64,000 nt of DNA, taken from NCBI GenBank assembly GCA_029213045.1, contig JARGPN010000004.1, positions 1-64,000 of the forward strand. Reading direction: 5' to 3'. Both the position numbers and the translations under genes were made by a program. Of the stretch, positions 38,086-46,941 are shown in pieces. Below the pieces are notes generated by a model. The model worked only from the letters and a program-made list of their open reading frames with translations. It made no database searches and was not told where the DNA came from. The stretch is from Alcanivoracaceae bacterium. Its GTDB lineage: Bacteria > Pseudomonadota > Gammaproteobacteria > Pseudomonadales > Alcanivoracaceae. Each line of letters opens with the position of its first letter. Positions within the stretch are counted from its first letter, which is position 1.

Positions 38086-39101
38086 TGGGATTGTTAGTGC
38101 TTTGGCTGGCGCTTATTGCGGCGCTATTTATTGTGTTGTGGTTGTGGTCGGCGAGAGAGGCATCGTTACGTCCGCCGTTGCCGATGTTATTTATCGCACC
38201 CGCAGTGGTTGGTGCGGCTGCTGTGGCGTACTGGGCAATAGGATTAAATCCTGGCACGGGGCAGTGGTTAGAAGAATATTCAGCGAATCGAGAACTTGTG
38301 CACGACATGGTGCGCGGCGAACCTGACCCCGCGTTAGAACAGGTGCCGGTGGCGACACTTACCCGCGTTTTGCAACGTGAGCTGGCCAAAGCACCCAGTG
38401 CAGAAGGGTGGTACGGACTGTCGTTGTTGTATACCGAAATGCAGGCGCCCGCCGTTGCCATTACCGCCGCGCGAAAAGCAGTACAACTCGCGCCAGAAGA
38501 ATCAGCCCCCAAGTTATTGCTAGCGCGCAGTGTAATCGCACACGCTGACGGGCAACTTGAGCCTGAAGCAAAGGGTTTAATAGACGACGTGTTAGCAAAG
38601 CAGCCTGCCCACGACGGCGCTTGGATGATGCTGGGTATGGCGGCGATGACATCCGCCGATTACGACACTGCCATCAATGCGTTTGATGAATTGCTCAGCC
38701 GTCATCCCGAGGGTGAGGCTGGCGATGCATTGAAAAAAGCGCGTGGCGATGCGTTGGCCCGGCAGAAAAATCAGTCTTGGCTGGATAATATGAAAATCCA
38801 AGTATCAGCCGCGCCAGGCATTGAGCCCGGCGGCACCTTGTTTGTATTTTTACGCAAGCCAGGTGATCGAGGTCAACCTATGGCCGCCGTTCGCCTGTTG
38901 GCGGATCGATTTCCGTTAGAAGTCCGTGTTCAGCCCAGCAACTGGTTGCAGCAACCGCCTGCGCCTGGCACCGCTTTGGTGGCGGGAGCACGCTATGCGC
39001 AAGCGCCGGGACAGGGCGTGGATCAAGCGGCAATCACTGCCGAAAATCAACCGCTTAGCGGTGACGCGGGCGGCTTGAGTGCATCCTTGGAACTGAAATA
39101 G
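38082..39101 (+). CDS. ccmI: Cytochrome c-type biogenesis protein CcmI (CycH)
   Basis: A 339-residue apocytochrome-c chaperone. Two N-terminal transmembrane helices (about 4-22 and 36-53) are followed by a periplasmic TPR region (about 95-225; EGWYGLSLLYTEMQAPAVAI, DGAWMMLGMAAMTSADYDTAI) and a C-terminal beta domain (about 240-335). It overlaps ccmH by four bases and closes the cluster. Confidence 0.92.
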   Translation: MMGLLVLWLALIAALFIVLWLWSAREASLRPPLPMLFIAPAVVGAAAVAYWAIGLNPGTGQWLEEYSANRELVHDMVRGEPDPALEQVPVATLTRVLQRELAKAPSAEGWYGLSLLYTEMQAPAVAITAARKAVQLAPEESAPKLLLARSVIAHADGQLEPEAKGLIDDVLAKQPAHDGAWMMLGMAAMTSADYDTAINAFDELLSRHPEGEAGDALKKARGDALARQKNQSWLDNMKIQVSAAPGIEPGGTLFVFLRKPGDRGQPMAAVRLLADRFPLEVRVQPSNWLQQPPAPGTALVAGARYAQAPGQGVDQAAITAENQPLSGDAGGLSASLELK

Positions 39102-39171
39102 CCGATCTGGCTTGCTAGGCGCGCTTGTCCGGCCGCCAGCGGCAAGGTAGAGTTGCCCCTTTTTCGGGGGT

Positions 39172-39197
39172 GGTCGGTGATTTTTTCACCGACCTTT
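39172..39197 (+). terminator. Hairpin between ccmI and adk, probable terminator
   Basis: GGTCGGTGA (39172-39180) pairs with TCACCGACC (39186-39194) over a T5 loop, followed by TTT. It lies 28 bases before the adk start, so it may terminate ccm transcription or act in the adk leader. Confidence 0.6.
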
Positions 39198-39212
39198 CCT
39201 GCTTATATATAG

Positions 39213-39881
<669 letters not shown>

Positions 39882-39972
39882 ATAGGCAGCGCATATGGAC
39901 AGATCTTGCTGCTTGCGCCTGCGGATCACATCCGCTGCAGAGACGACGAGATTATCCATGCAGTGTTTTAAG

Positions 39973-40002
39973 AAAAAGGGGAAGCGAAAGCTTCCCCTTT
40001 TT
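39973..40002. terminator. Strong rho-independent terminator after adk
   Basis: A perfect 13-base-pair stem with a GAAA tetraloop: AAAAAGGGGAAGC (39973-39985) and GCTTCCCCTTTTT (39990-40002). The flanking A and T runs make it usable on both strands. Confidence 0.95.
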
Positions 40003-40139
40003 CTTTGTTGAGTAGTGGCGGTTGAACGGCGGCCCGTGTTGAAAGCATTTTAAGCACTGTGATCACATAGAACCGACACGCGATGTCATAATATAGCGCG
40101 CAGCAGGAAAGCCTGAACCGTAAGGTGGAGACATATCGA

Positions 40140-41102
40140 ATGAGCAAAGAAAAAGCGGCCGTCATAATTGTGAACCTCGGTACACCTGATGCGCCTACCC
40201 CGAAAGCCGTCAGCCGTTACCTTAAAGAGTTTCTGGCAGACCCTCGTGTTGTCGAAGTCCCGAAGCTTATTTGGTTCTTTATTTTGCGTTTTCTGGTTAT
40301 CCCTTTACGTTCACGTCGTGTTGCTGGGTTGTACGCATCCATTTGGCAGAATGATTCACCGATTCGCCGCATCACTTACGAGCAGGCGGCTGGCATGGAG
40401 AAGAGGTTGGGCGTGCCAGTACGTGCTGCAATGACATACGGTCAGCCGGCACTGTCTGATGTGCTTAGCGAACTCCAAGGCCAAGGTTACACACAGCTCG
40501 TTATTCTTCCTCTGTACCCGCAATACTCGGGCAGCACCAACGGCGCGGTTGCGGATGTTCTTTCGAAATGGATGACCAAGCAGCGTGAAGTGCCTGCGAT
40601 TCATCTGCTGAAAGACTATTGGCAGGATGATGCTTGGCAAAATGCGGTGGCTGAATCCATTCATCGATATCGTGCGGAGAACGGCACCGCGCAGAAATTA
40701 TTGTTTTCATTCCACGGCATACCGCTGTCCTATCAACAGCAAGGTGATGAATACGGCCCGCGTTGTTTGCAATCGGCGGCTGATATTGCGCAGCGAATGG
40801 GTCTGGAAGATGGGCAGTGGCAGGCATCTTTTCAGTCCAGATTTGGTGCGCAAGAGTGGTTAAAACCTTATACCGACGAAGTATTAAAGGAATGGGCGGC
40901 GTCAGACGTTGCCTCCGTACAAGTTGTTTGTCCCGGATTTTCCGCCGACTGTCTGGAAACCTTAGAAGAGATAGCTGTCGAAAATCGTCACTATTTTCTG
41001 GAAGCGGGCGGCAAAGAGTACGCATACATCCCCGCGTTAAATTCAGATCCAGAACACCTCGATGCGCTCGCGCAACTCTGCCAAAAAGTGTTACCGAGGT
41101 AA
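40140..41102 (+). CDS. hemH: Ferrochelatase
   Basis: A 320-residue enzyme that inserts Fe2+ into protoporphyrin IX, the last step of heme synthesis. Motifs are VNLGTPDAPT, MTYGQPALSDVL, LLFSFHGIPLSYQQQGD with the metal-binding histidine, and CPGFSADCLETLEEIAVE with the acidic pair. The ATG at 40140 has AAGGTGGAG nine bases upstream. It stands alone between two terminators. Heme supply links it to the nearby cytochrome c maturation genes. Confidence 0.97.
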   Translation: MSKEKAAVIIVNLGTPDAPTPKAVSRYLKEFLADPRVVEVPKLIWFFILRFLVIPLRSRRVAGLYASIWQNDSPIRRITYEQAAGMEKRLGVPVRAAMTYGQPALSDVLSELQGQGYTQLVILPLYPQYSGSTNGAVADVLSKWMTKQREVPAIHLLKDYWQDDAWQNAVAESIHRYRAENGTAQKLLFSFHGIPLSYQQQGDEYGPRCLQSAADIAQRMGLEDGQWQASFQSRFGAQEWLKPYTDEVLKEWAASDVASVQVVCPGFSADCLETLEEIAVENRHYFLEAGGKEYAYIPALNSDPEHLDALAQLCQKVLPR

Positions 41103-41125
41103 CATTTTTTCCAATATGGAACGTT

Positions 41126-41160
41126 AAAGGCCGATACAGCGGGGTTGTATCGGCCTTTTT
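41126..41160 (+). terminator. Rho-independent terminator after hemH
   Basis: AAAGGCCGATACA (41126-41138) pairs with TGTATCGGCCTTT (41146-41158) over a seven-base loop; the T-run continues to 41160. Confidence 0.93.
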
Positions 41161-41467
41161 ATTTCCCTTTCGTGGCGTATTTTTTGTTATTCAAAGGAAT
41201 AAAAAAGCCTTTCAAAAGTCATTTTCGGAACCGGCATGACCCTTTGATAAAGGTTTTCTAATGCAATAAACATTCGTGTTTTTGCAGAATTAACCGAATA
41301 AATCCGCTTGGAACGTTTTCCATTTATAAAAAATGTCAGCTTTGCACAAATGAAATTAGAAAATTGATGATTAAAAACATGGATATTTTGTGTACCAACT
41401 GTTTTTTTTTTGTGCTATTTTTCACTCGGTCGCAGTAAAAACCATGCTATAGCTTAGGAGATCGATC
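41161..41467 (+). promoter_or_regulatory. AT-rich leader of the histone-like gene; no gene seen
   Basis: About 300 non-coding bases, markedly richer in A+T than the surroundings, with A- and T-tracts and a T-run at about 41401-41411. A TGCTAT at about 41414 could be a -10, but its -35 partner TTGTGT is 19 bases away, too far for a firm call. AGGAG stands just before the ATG at 41468. The composition suggests bent DNA or a nucleoid-protein binding region; this is inference. Confidence 0.4.
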
Positions 41468-42211
41468 ATGGCTCGAGCCAAAAAGAAAGTAGTTCGTAAG
41501 GCAACTCGCAAAACGACAGCAGCTAAATCTGCTGTACCGAAGGCAGTTGTGAACGGACAAAAGAAAATTGCAGCGCTTGAAAAGGCAGTTGCAGCAGCCG
41601 AGAAAAAAGCCGTTACCGCACAGGCTAAACTCGACAAGCACCTGAAGAAGGTTGCTGCTGAAGGCGCTAAAACCAAAACCCCTAAAGGCAAGAAAGTCAC
41701 CGCCGCTGGCAAAGCTCGTCTAGCCAAGCTGCGTGCAGCACTGAAAGCATTGCGTGCACAGACCAAAGGTCTGCGTGCTGATGTTAAGTCTGCTAAGGCT
41801 TCTGTTACTAAGGAAAGCAAAAAGCTGAAAACAGCTACTTCTGCATTGGCTAAGAAAATGAAAGCCGCTGAGAAGAAAGCTGCTGCCGCCGCCGCTAAGA
41901 AAGCTAAGGCTGCTGAGAAGAAAGCTAAAGCTGCTGCCGCGAAAGCTGCTAAGAAAGCTGCCGCGAAAGCTAAGAAAGCTGCTGCAAAAGCGAAAGCTGC
42001 TGCTAAAAAGGCCGCTAAAAAGGCTGCTAAGAAAGCCAAAGCACCTAAAAAAGCAGCCAAGAAAGCCGCTAAGAAAAAAGTAGCCAAGAAAAAGGTGGCT
42101 AAGAAGGCACCTAAGAAAGCTGCAAAGAAAAAAGTAGCGAAGAAAAAGGTAGCTAAAAAGGCTCCTAAGAAGAAAGCAGCTCGTCGCGGTCGTCCGCCTA
42201 AGAAAGCTTAA
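41468..42211 (+). CDS. Histone H1-like Lys/Ala-rich DNA-binding protein (AlgP-like) with C-terminal AT-hook
   Basis: A 247-residue, extremely basic protein. Residues 1-130 are a Lys/Ala-rich helical, probably coiled-coil, region (for example IAALEKAVAAAEKKAVTAQAKLDKHLK). Residues 130-236 are an H1-tail-like run of KAAKKA, KKVAKKKVAKKAPKK and similar units. The C-terminus RRGRPPKKA contains a GRP core flanked by basic residues, an AT-hook. This resembles Pseudomonas AlgP (AlgR3) and other bacterial H1-like proteins, which bind DNA without strong specificity. The DNA-level repeats are prone to unequal recombination. Function is inferred from composition. Confidence 0.88.
   Translation: MARAKKKVVRKATRKTTAAKSAVPKAVVNGQKKIAALEKAVAAAEKKAVTAQAKLDKHLKKVAAEGAKTKTPKGKKVTAAGKARLAKLRAALKALRAQTKGLRADVKSAKASVTKESKKLKTATSALAKKMKAAEKKAAAAAAKKAKAAEKKAKAAAAKAAKKAAAKAKKAAAKAKAAAKKAAKKAAKKAKAPKKAAKKAAKKKVAKKKVAKKAPKKAAKKKVAKKKVAKKAPKKKAARRGRPPKKA
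42071..42172 (+). repeat. 54-base-period tandem duplication in the histone-like gene
   Basis: Bases 42071-42118 and 42125-42172 encode the same 16 residues (KKKVAKKKVAKKAPKK, residues 202-217 and 220-235) with a period of 54 bases. Codons differ at a few synonymous sites, so the duplication is not brand new or has drifted. Confidence 0.88.
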
Positions 42212-42238
42212 TTCTTAGAAACTGAAGTAAGCTCCACG

Positions 42239-42266
42239 AAAAACCCCGCCTCGGCGGGGTTTTTTT
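42239..42266 (+). terminator. Rho-independent terminator after the histone-like gene
   Basis: CCCCGCC (42244-42250), two-base loop, GGCGGGG (42253-42259), then seven T; a matching A-run lies upstream. Confidence 0.95.
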
Positions 42267-42349
42267 ATGCCTTGTGGGCACCATGGCGGGTTCCATTCGC
42301 GCTTAGTCAGCTTGTTTGGGGTTGGCGCGCGCGAAAGCTATACAGATGT

Positions 42350-42913
42350 CTAGTTATCTTGCTCTGGCTGATTAATGCTCCGGAACTGTTCCGCTGCATT
42401 GGGAAAAGAGACGCGTGTGACAGGTTGCCCTTGTAGCCATCCGTAAACGCTGCGTTGATCACTGTGCAGAGATGTTTTGAGTGACGGCAATGGTGCTGCG
42501 TCTAGAAAGGCGAGACAAAGGTGCTGTTGACGCTCACCGTCGTGAGCAACGCATAGCGGTGTTGCTGCGCTTAGTTGTTCGAGCATTCTTTCTGGCAGGT
42601 CGTTTGGCAAATTTGGCGCATCGCAGGTGATCACGAGCAAGGGCCATAGCGTGCAATGTGTTAATAACATTTCTAGGCCAGCCAAAGGGCCAAGGAAACC
42701 TGACTGCGCGTCGGCTACGATTTTTGCCGGCAGCTGCTGATAACGTTCCTGTTCGCGGTTGGCACTGATAATGATGTCGCTCGCTGACGCTGCGAATCGA
42801 TCTAACGGATACTGGATTAGCGGTTGTCCGCGCCAAGGCAGCCAGCCTTTATCGACGCCGCCGGCGCGTCGTCCTTGCCCGCCGGCCAATATTCCCAGTG
42901 TATATTTTTGCAT
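42350..42913 (-). CDS. mobA: Molybdenum cofactor guanylyltransferase
   Basis: A 187-residue nucleotidyltransferase that attaches GMP to molybdopterin to form the MGD cofactor. The N-terminal signature LGILAGGQGRRAGGVDKGWLPWRGQPLI is the GTP-binding loop and lysine of MobA. VITCDAPNLP carries the metal-binding Asp. Length matches E. coli MobA (194). Divergent from the helicase gene; no other Mo-cofactor gene is in the window. Confidence 0.94.
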   Translation of the reverse strand: MQKYTLGILAGGQGRRAGGVDKGWLPWRGQPLIQYPLDRFAASASDIIISANREQERYQQLPAKIVADAQSGFLGPLAGLEMLLTHCTLWPLLVITCDAPNLPNDLPERMLEQLSAATPLCVAHDGERQQHLCLAFLDAAPLPSLKTSLHSDQRSVYGWLQGQPVTRVSFPNAAEQFRSINQPEQDN

Positions 42914-43075
42914 GTCGCGACTTTATTCATCGGCGCTGTCTGCGGTCAATAGGTTTGGGCATGTACATTAGATTTGGTGAATGCGTAACACACACTGATA
43001 ATGGCGATCCTTGCGATCAAGTGTTGGGGTCACGCCTGCCATTCGCTATGCTCTGCGCAGCAAAAGGAGACACGA

Positions 43076-45025
43076 TTGAGTCAGGTAGCTAGCGTACTGG
43101 CCGAAGACGGCAGCTTCGCAAATTTAATTCCCGGTTTTCGCGCCCGCGCGCCCCAATTGGAAATGGCGCAAGCGATTGAGCGCACCTTAGAGGTGGGCGG
43201 CAGCTTAGTTGTTGAAGCGGAAACAGGCACCGGTAAAACCTTGGCGTATCTCGTCCCCGCATTGCTGGCGGATGGGCCGACGTTGGTGTCGACCGGCACC
43301 AAAAGTTTGCAAGAGCAATTATTTTTCCGCGATTTGCCCATGGTGGTGAAAGCGTTAGGGCTGCGCCGTCGTGTTGCGTTGCTGAAAGGGCGGGCGAATT
43401 ATCTTTGCCCGTACCGTTTAGAACTTCATATGGAAGAAGCCCGTTTTCTCACCCGGGAAACTGCCGAGCAAATGCAAATTGTTCAGCGCTGGGCTGCGCG
43501 CACACAATCCGGCGACATTGCCGAATTGCGCGAAATTGCCGAAGACGCACCTGTGTGGCCGTGGGTGACCAGCACTGCCGACAATTGTTTAGGTCAAGAA
43601 TGTCCGCGTGCTGCAGATTGTCCGGTGATGCGAGCGCGACAGGAAGCACAAGAAGCCGATCTAGTTGTGGTCAACCATCATCTCTTTTTCGCTGACGCGG
43701 CACTGAAAGAAGAGGGTGTCAGCGATTTATTGCCGTCTGCCAATACGGTGATCTTTGACGAAGCACATCAGCTGCCCGATATTGCGGCGGCGTTTTTCGG
43801 TGTATCGGTCAGTGCTCGCCAAATTCAGGAATTGTGTCGCGATACGCTGCAAGAAGCTGGGCAATCGTCGATGGACCTACAAGCGACCAATCAGCGTGTC
43901 GCTGCCTTAGAGCGCGCTGTAGCCGACTTTCGCATTGAGTTGGGCCACGAGGGGCGCAAAGAGGCATGGACGCAGGTGCGCGATCAGGAGGCGGTTCAGA
44001 CGGCAATGCAGGCGCTATCCGAGCGTATTAATGAGCTTGCCGCGCTGTTACAGCCAATGGCGCGCTCGTCGCGAGGGTTGGACTCCGTTTGGAAACGCGC
44101 CGAAAGCCAGCAGCTTGCGCTACAACGCTTTATTCAGTCGAACGATCCACAGCAAGTATTTTGGTTTGAAACGTTTAAGCGTTCGTTTGTTCTGCACGCA
44201 ACGCCTTTATCTGTGGCCGAGCCGTTTGGTGCGCACCGAAAGCGCAATCCGTGCAGCTGGGTGTTTACCTCGGCAACGCTATCCGTGGCGGGCAATTTTT
44301 CTCATTTCTTGAGCCGACTCGGACTCGCCGACGCGGAAACCTTGCGCTTGGAAAGCCCATTCGATTTTCGTCGGCAAGCCGTATTGTATGTGCCGGAAGA
44401 ATTGCCGGTGCCAGAAACACCGGATTACACCGAAAAGCTTGCAGAACAAATGCTGCCGGTTATTGAAGCGGCGGGAGGGCGGACGTTTTTCCTCTTCACC
44501 AGTCATCGCGCGTTACGTGCGGCAGCAGAATATTTGCGGCCACGATTAAACTTCCCGTTATTGGTACAGGGTGAATCGGGGCGTCGGCAGTTGTTGGAAG
44601 AGTTTCGCGAGAAAGGCAACGCTGTATTACTTGGCACGGCCAGTTTTTGGGAGGGCATCGATGTCCGCGGCGAAGCCCTCAGTTGTGTCATAATTGATAA
44701 ACTGCCGTTCGGTTCTCCAGGTGACCCTGTTGCTGCTGCGCGCATCGATCGTATTCGCGCCGACGGTGGCAATCCGTTTCGCGATTATCAACTACCGCAA
44801 GCGGTATTGACGTTGCGACAAGGTGCCGGCCGATTAATTCGTGATACCGAGGATTACGGCGTATTGGTGCTGGCAGATCCACGGTTAATTCAAAAAAGTT
44901 ACGGCAAAACATTTTTAAATAGCCTGCCGGGCATGACGCGCACACGTAAACTTGAAGTGATACAACGTTTTTTCACCATGATCGCCACGAAAGGAATTAC
45001 GCCTGTTGAAACTGCTGGCCATTGA
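43076..45025 (+). CDS. yoaA: ATP-dependent DNA helicase, DinG/XPD family (YoaA-like)
   Basis: A 649-residue superfamily 2 helicase with an Fe-S cluster. Walker A is EAETGTGKTLAYLVP, and the DEAH box is VIFDEAHQLPD. Fe-S cysteines are in NYLCPYRLE and NCLGQECPRAADCPVM. Motif VI is RQGAGRLIR. YoaA is linked in E. coli to replication repair and works with HolC. The likely start is TTG at 43076, with AAAAGGAGA seven bases upstream, giving the YoaA-like N-terminus; the frame runs on to 43001 without a ribosome site. Length fits YoaA (636) better than DinG. Confidence 0.9.
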   Translation: MSQVASVLAEDGSFANLIPGFRARAPQLEMAQAIERTLEVGGSLVVEAETGTGKTLAYLVPALLADGPTLVSTGTKSLQEQLFFRDLPMVVKALGLRRRVALLKGRANYLCPYRLELHMEEARFLTRETAEQMQIVQRWAARTQSGDIAELREIAEDAPVWPWVTSTADNCLGQECPRAADCPVMRARQEAQEADLVVVNHHLFFADAALKEEGVSDLLPSANTVIFDEAHQLPDIAAAFFGVSVSARQIQELCRDTLQEAGQSSMDLQATNQRVAALERAVADFRIELGHEGRKEAWTQVRDQEAVQTAMQALSERINELAALLQPMARSSRGLDSVWKRAESQQLALQRFIQSNDPQQVFWFETFKRSFVLHATPLSVAEPFGAHRKRNPCSWVFTSATLSVAGNFSHFLSRLGLADAETLRLESPFDFRRQAVLYVPEELPVPETPDYTEKLAEQMLPVIEAAGGRTFFLFTSHRALRAAAEYLRPRLNFPLLVQGESGRRQLLEEFREKGNAVLLGTASFWEGIDVRGEALSCVIIDKLPFGSPGDPVAAARIDRIRADGGNPFRDYQLPQAVLTLRQGAGRLIRDTEDYGVLVLADPRLIQKSYGKTFLNSLPGMTRTRKLEVIQRFFTMIATKGITPVETAGH

Positions 45026-45713
45026 AACCGCCACTGACACCTGCTCGATTGCTCTGCAATTAGACGGGCGGCGTTCTGCGTTGACGGAGCATTTACCGCG
45101 CCGACAAACCGAACGGGTGTTGCCCATGGTGGACGAAATTCTTAATCAGGCGGGCATTGCGCTGTCATCTTTGGATGCCATCGCGTTTAGCCAAGGACCT
45201 GGTGCGTTTACTGGCGTGCGCGTAGCAGTGTCCATTGCGCAAGGGCTGGCGTTTGCTGTGGATGTCCCGTTGATTGGTATTTCGACGCTTGCGTGTACCG
45301 CGCAGGCCGCCGCGATGACGCATGGGCCTGGCGCATGGTTTGTCGCGCAAGACGCGCGCATGGCTGAGGTCTACATTGCTGGATACAACTTTAGCGAAAC
45401 TGAAAGCGAACCGGAGTGTCTGCTCAATGATATGCTATGCGCCCCGGATGCGTTGCCGGCGGAGTTTGCGGCATCATTGAGTGGTGCGCCCGCTGGTCTT
45501 AATTGGCGTGGCGTGGGATCTGGCGAAATGTACCTCGAACAAATTCGCCAACAATGTTCGGCGCTAGGCGAATGGATTGGCGACATTGGACCAAGCGCCG
45601 AAGCGATGCTGCCGTTGGCAGTCTCCGCATGGAGTCGTGGAGAGGTCGTCGCGGCGGAACTCGCACAACCCGTATATTTACGCAATCAAGTGGTACAGGG
45701 AGCTATTCGATGA
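45006..45713 (+). CDS. tsaB: tRNA threonylcarbamoyladenosine biosynthesis protein TsaB
   Basis: A 235-residue actin-like ASKHA protein, the scaffold subunit of the TsaBDE complex that makes t6A37 in tRNA. Motifs are LAIETATDTCSIAL (phosphate-1 region) and FSQGPGAFTGVRVAVSIAQGLAF. The start is TTG at 45006, with AAGGA about 11 bases upstream, inside the last codons of yoaA (20-base overlap). TsaD, TsaC and TsaE are not in the window. Confidence 0.96.
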   Translation: MKLLAIETATDTCSIALQLDGRRSALTEHLPRRQTERVLPMVDEILNQAGIALSSLDAIAFSQGPGAFTGVRVAVSIAQGLAFAVDVPLIGISTLACTAQAAAMTHGPGAWFVAQDARMAEVYIAGYNFSETESEPECLLNDMLCAPDALPAEFAASLSGAPAGLNWRGVGSGEMYLEQIRQQCSALGEWIGDIGPSAEAMLPLAVSAWSRGEVVAAELAQPVYLRNQVVQGAIR

Positions 45714-46147
45714 ACTGGGATTTACCAGAACCCTTTATCTTGCCAATGACCGTGCCCGCCTCGGCGATTGATGTGATGGGCCACGCCAATAACTGTGAAT
45801 ATTTACGTTGGCTAGAAGCGATCGCCTGGGAACACACTCGTGATCTTGGTTTAGGCTGGGATAAATATCAGCAGTTAAATCGAGGCATGGTGGCGCGTCA
45901 TACTGAATTGGATTATCTCGCCCCCGCATTTGAAAAGGATGAATTGCAAATCGGCACCTGGATTGTCGAGAACGATAAGCGCATCAGTATGGTTAGGCGC
46001 TATCAAATTTTACGACCTTCCGATGGCGTTACATTGCTGCGCGGTCACACCCGCTGGGTTTGCGTGGCGATAGATTCCGGCAAGCCGCGGCGTATGCCGC
46101 CGGAGTTCATTGAAGGCTACGCCATCACTGCAACGGAAAAACCATGA
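45710..46147 (+). CDS. Acyl-CoA thioesterase, hotdog fold (YbgC/4HBT-like)
   Basis: A 145-residue single-domain 4HBT thioesterase. The active-site motif AIDVMGHANNCEYLRWLEAI (about 18-37) has the Asp and the HxNN turn typical of YbgC/FadM-type enzymes. Substrate chain length is not readable. The ATG at 45710 has CAGGGAGC upstream and overlaps the tsaB stop by four bases; its own stop overlaps uppP. Thus tsaB, this gene and uppP are one transcript. Confidence 0.9.
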   Translation: MNWDLPEPFILPMTVPASAIDVMGHANNCEYLRWLEAIAWEHTRDLGLGWDKYQQLNRGMVARHTELDYLAPAFEKDELQIGTWIVENDKRISMVRRYQILRPSDGVTLLRGHTRWVCVAIDSGKPRRMPPEFIEGYAITATEKP

Positions 46148-46941
46148 CGCTTTTGCAGGCCATTGTCCTTGCGTTGCTGCAAGGCTTCACTGAATTTCTC
46201 CCCATCTCCAGTTCAGCTCATTTGATTCTTCCATCGCAATTACTGGGATGGCCCGATCAAGGCTTGGTTTTTGATGTTGCGGTTCACTTAGGCACACTAA
46301 CGGCGGTCGTGTTTTATTATCGCCGTGACGTGTTGGCGATGATAACGGGCGCGTTACAGGGTGTGCGCACCCGTAAAATGAATTCGGATTTACATCTGGG
46401 CTTGCTGGTCGTGTTAGCCACCTTGCCGGCGATCATAGCGGGCGTGATGTTTGAATCCGTCATCGAAAATCAATTGCGCGCGTTAATGGTGATTGTGGTC
46501 ACCACATTATTATTCGGCGCCTTGCTATGGCTCGCGGATGTTATTGGTAAACGAGAAAAAGCGTTGTCGCTCATCGGATGGCGCGATGCGTTACTAATTG
46601 GTCTGGCGCAAGCGTTGGCGTTAATTCCTGGCACCTCACGCAGTGGTATTACTATTACCGCGGCGTTGTTACTCGGGTATCGTCGAGAGGATGCCGCGCG
46701 CTTTTCTTTTTTACTTTCCATTCCCGTTATCCTCGGCGCCGCGACACTGAAGCTGAAAGACTTATTGGAAAGCAGTATTGCGGTGGATTGGCTATTTCTG
46801 TCAGTGGGTTTTGTTGTTTCCGCCATTACCGCGTACCTGACCATCGTATTCTTCCTGCGCTTACTTGATCGCCTTGGTATGTTGCCGTGGGTGATTTATC
46901 GCTTCGTTCTTGGCGGTATTTTGTTGTGGGTGCTGATCTGA
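46144..46941 (+). CDS. uppP: Undecaprenyl-diphosphatase UppP (BacA)
   Basis: A 265-residue polytopic inner-membrane phosphatase that recycles the C55-PP carrier for peptidoglycan and O-antigen synthesis. The two active-site motifs are GFTEFLPISSSAHLIL (about 15-30) and IPGTSRSGITITAALLLG (about 160-177). Eight hydrophobic segments are visible. Overexpression of this family gives bacitracin resistance. It overlaps the preceding thioesterase gene by four bases. Confidence 0.97.
   Translation: MTLLQAIVLALLQGFTEFLPISSSAHLILPSQLLGWPDQGLVFDVAVHLGTLTAVVFYYRRDVLAMITGALQGVRTRKMNSDLHLGLLVVLATLPAIIAGVMFESVIENQLRALMVIVVTTLLFGALLWLADVIGKREKALSLIGWRDALLIGLAQALALIPGTSRSGITITAALLLGYRREDAARFSFLLSIPVILGAATLKLKDLLESSIAVDWLFLSVGFVVSAITAYLTIVFFLRLLDRLGMLPWVIYRFVLGGILLWVLI

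Noticed and set aside
40058..40067. TGTGATCACA palindrome before hemH as a CRP or FNR site
   Set aside because: CRP needs six bases between TGTGA and TCACA and FNR needs TTGAT-N4-ATCAA; this dyad has no spacer, so it fits neither.
41422..42087. Long Ala/Phe-rich open frame on the minus strand opposite the histone-like gene
   Set aside because: It is the mirror of a Lys/Ala codon repeat, has no ribosome site, and its composition is an artefact of AAG/GCT repeats read backwards.
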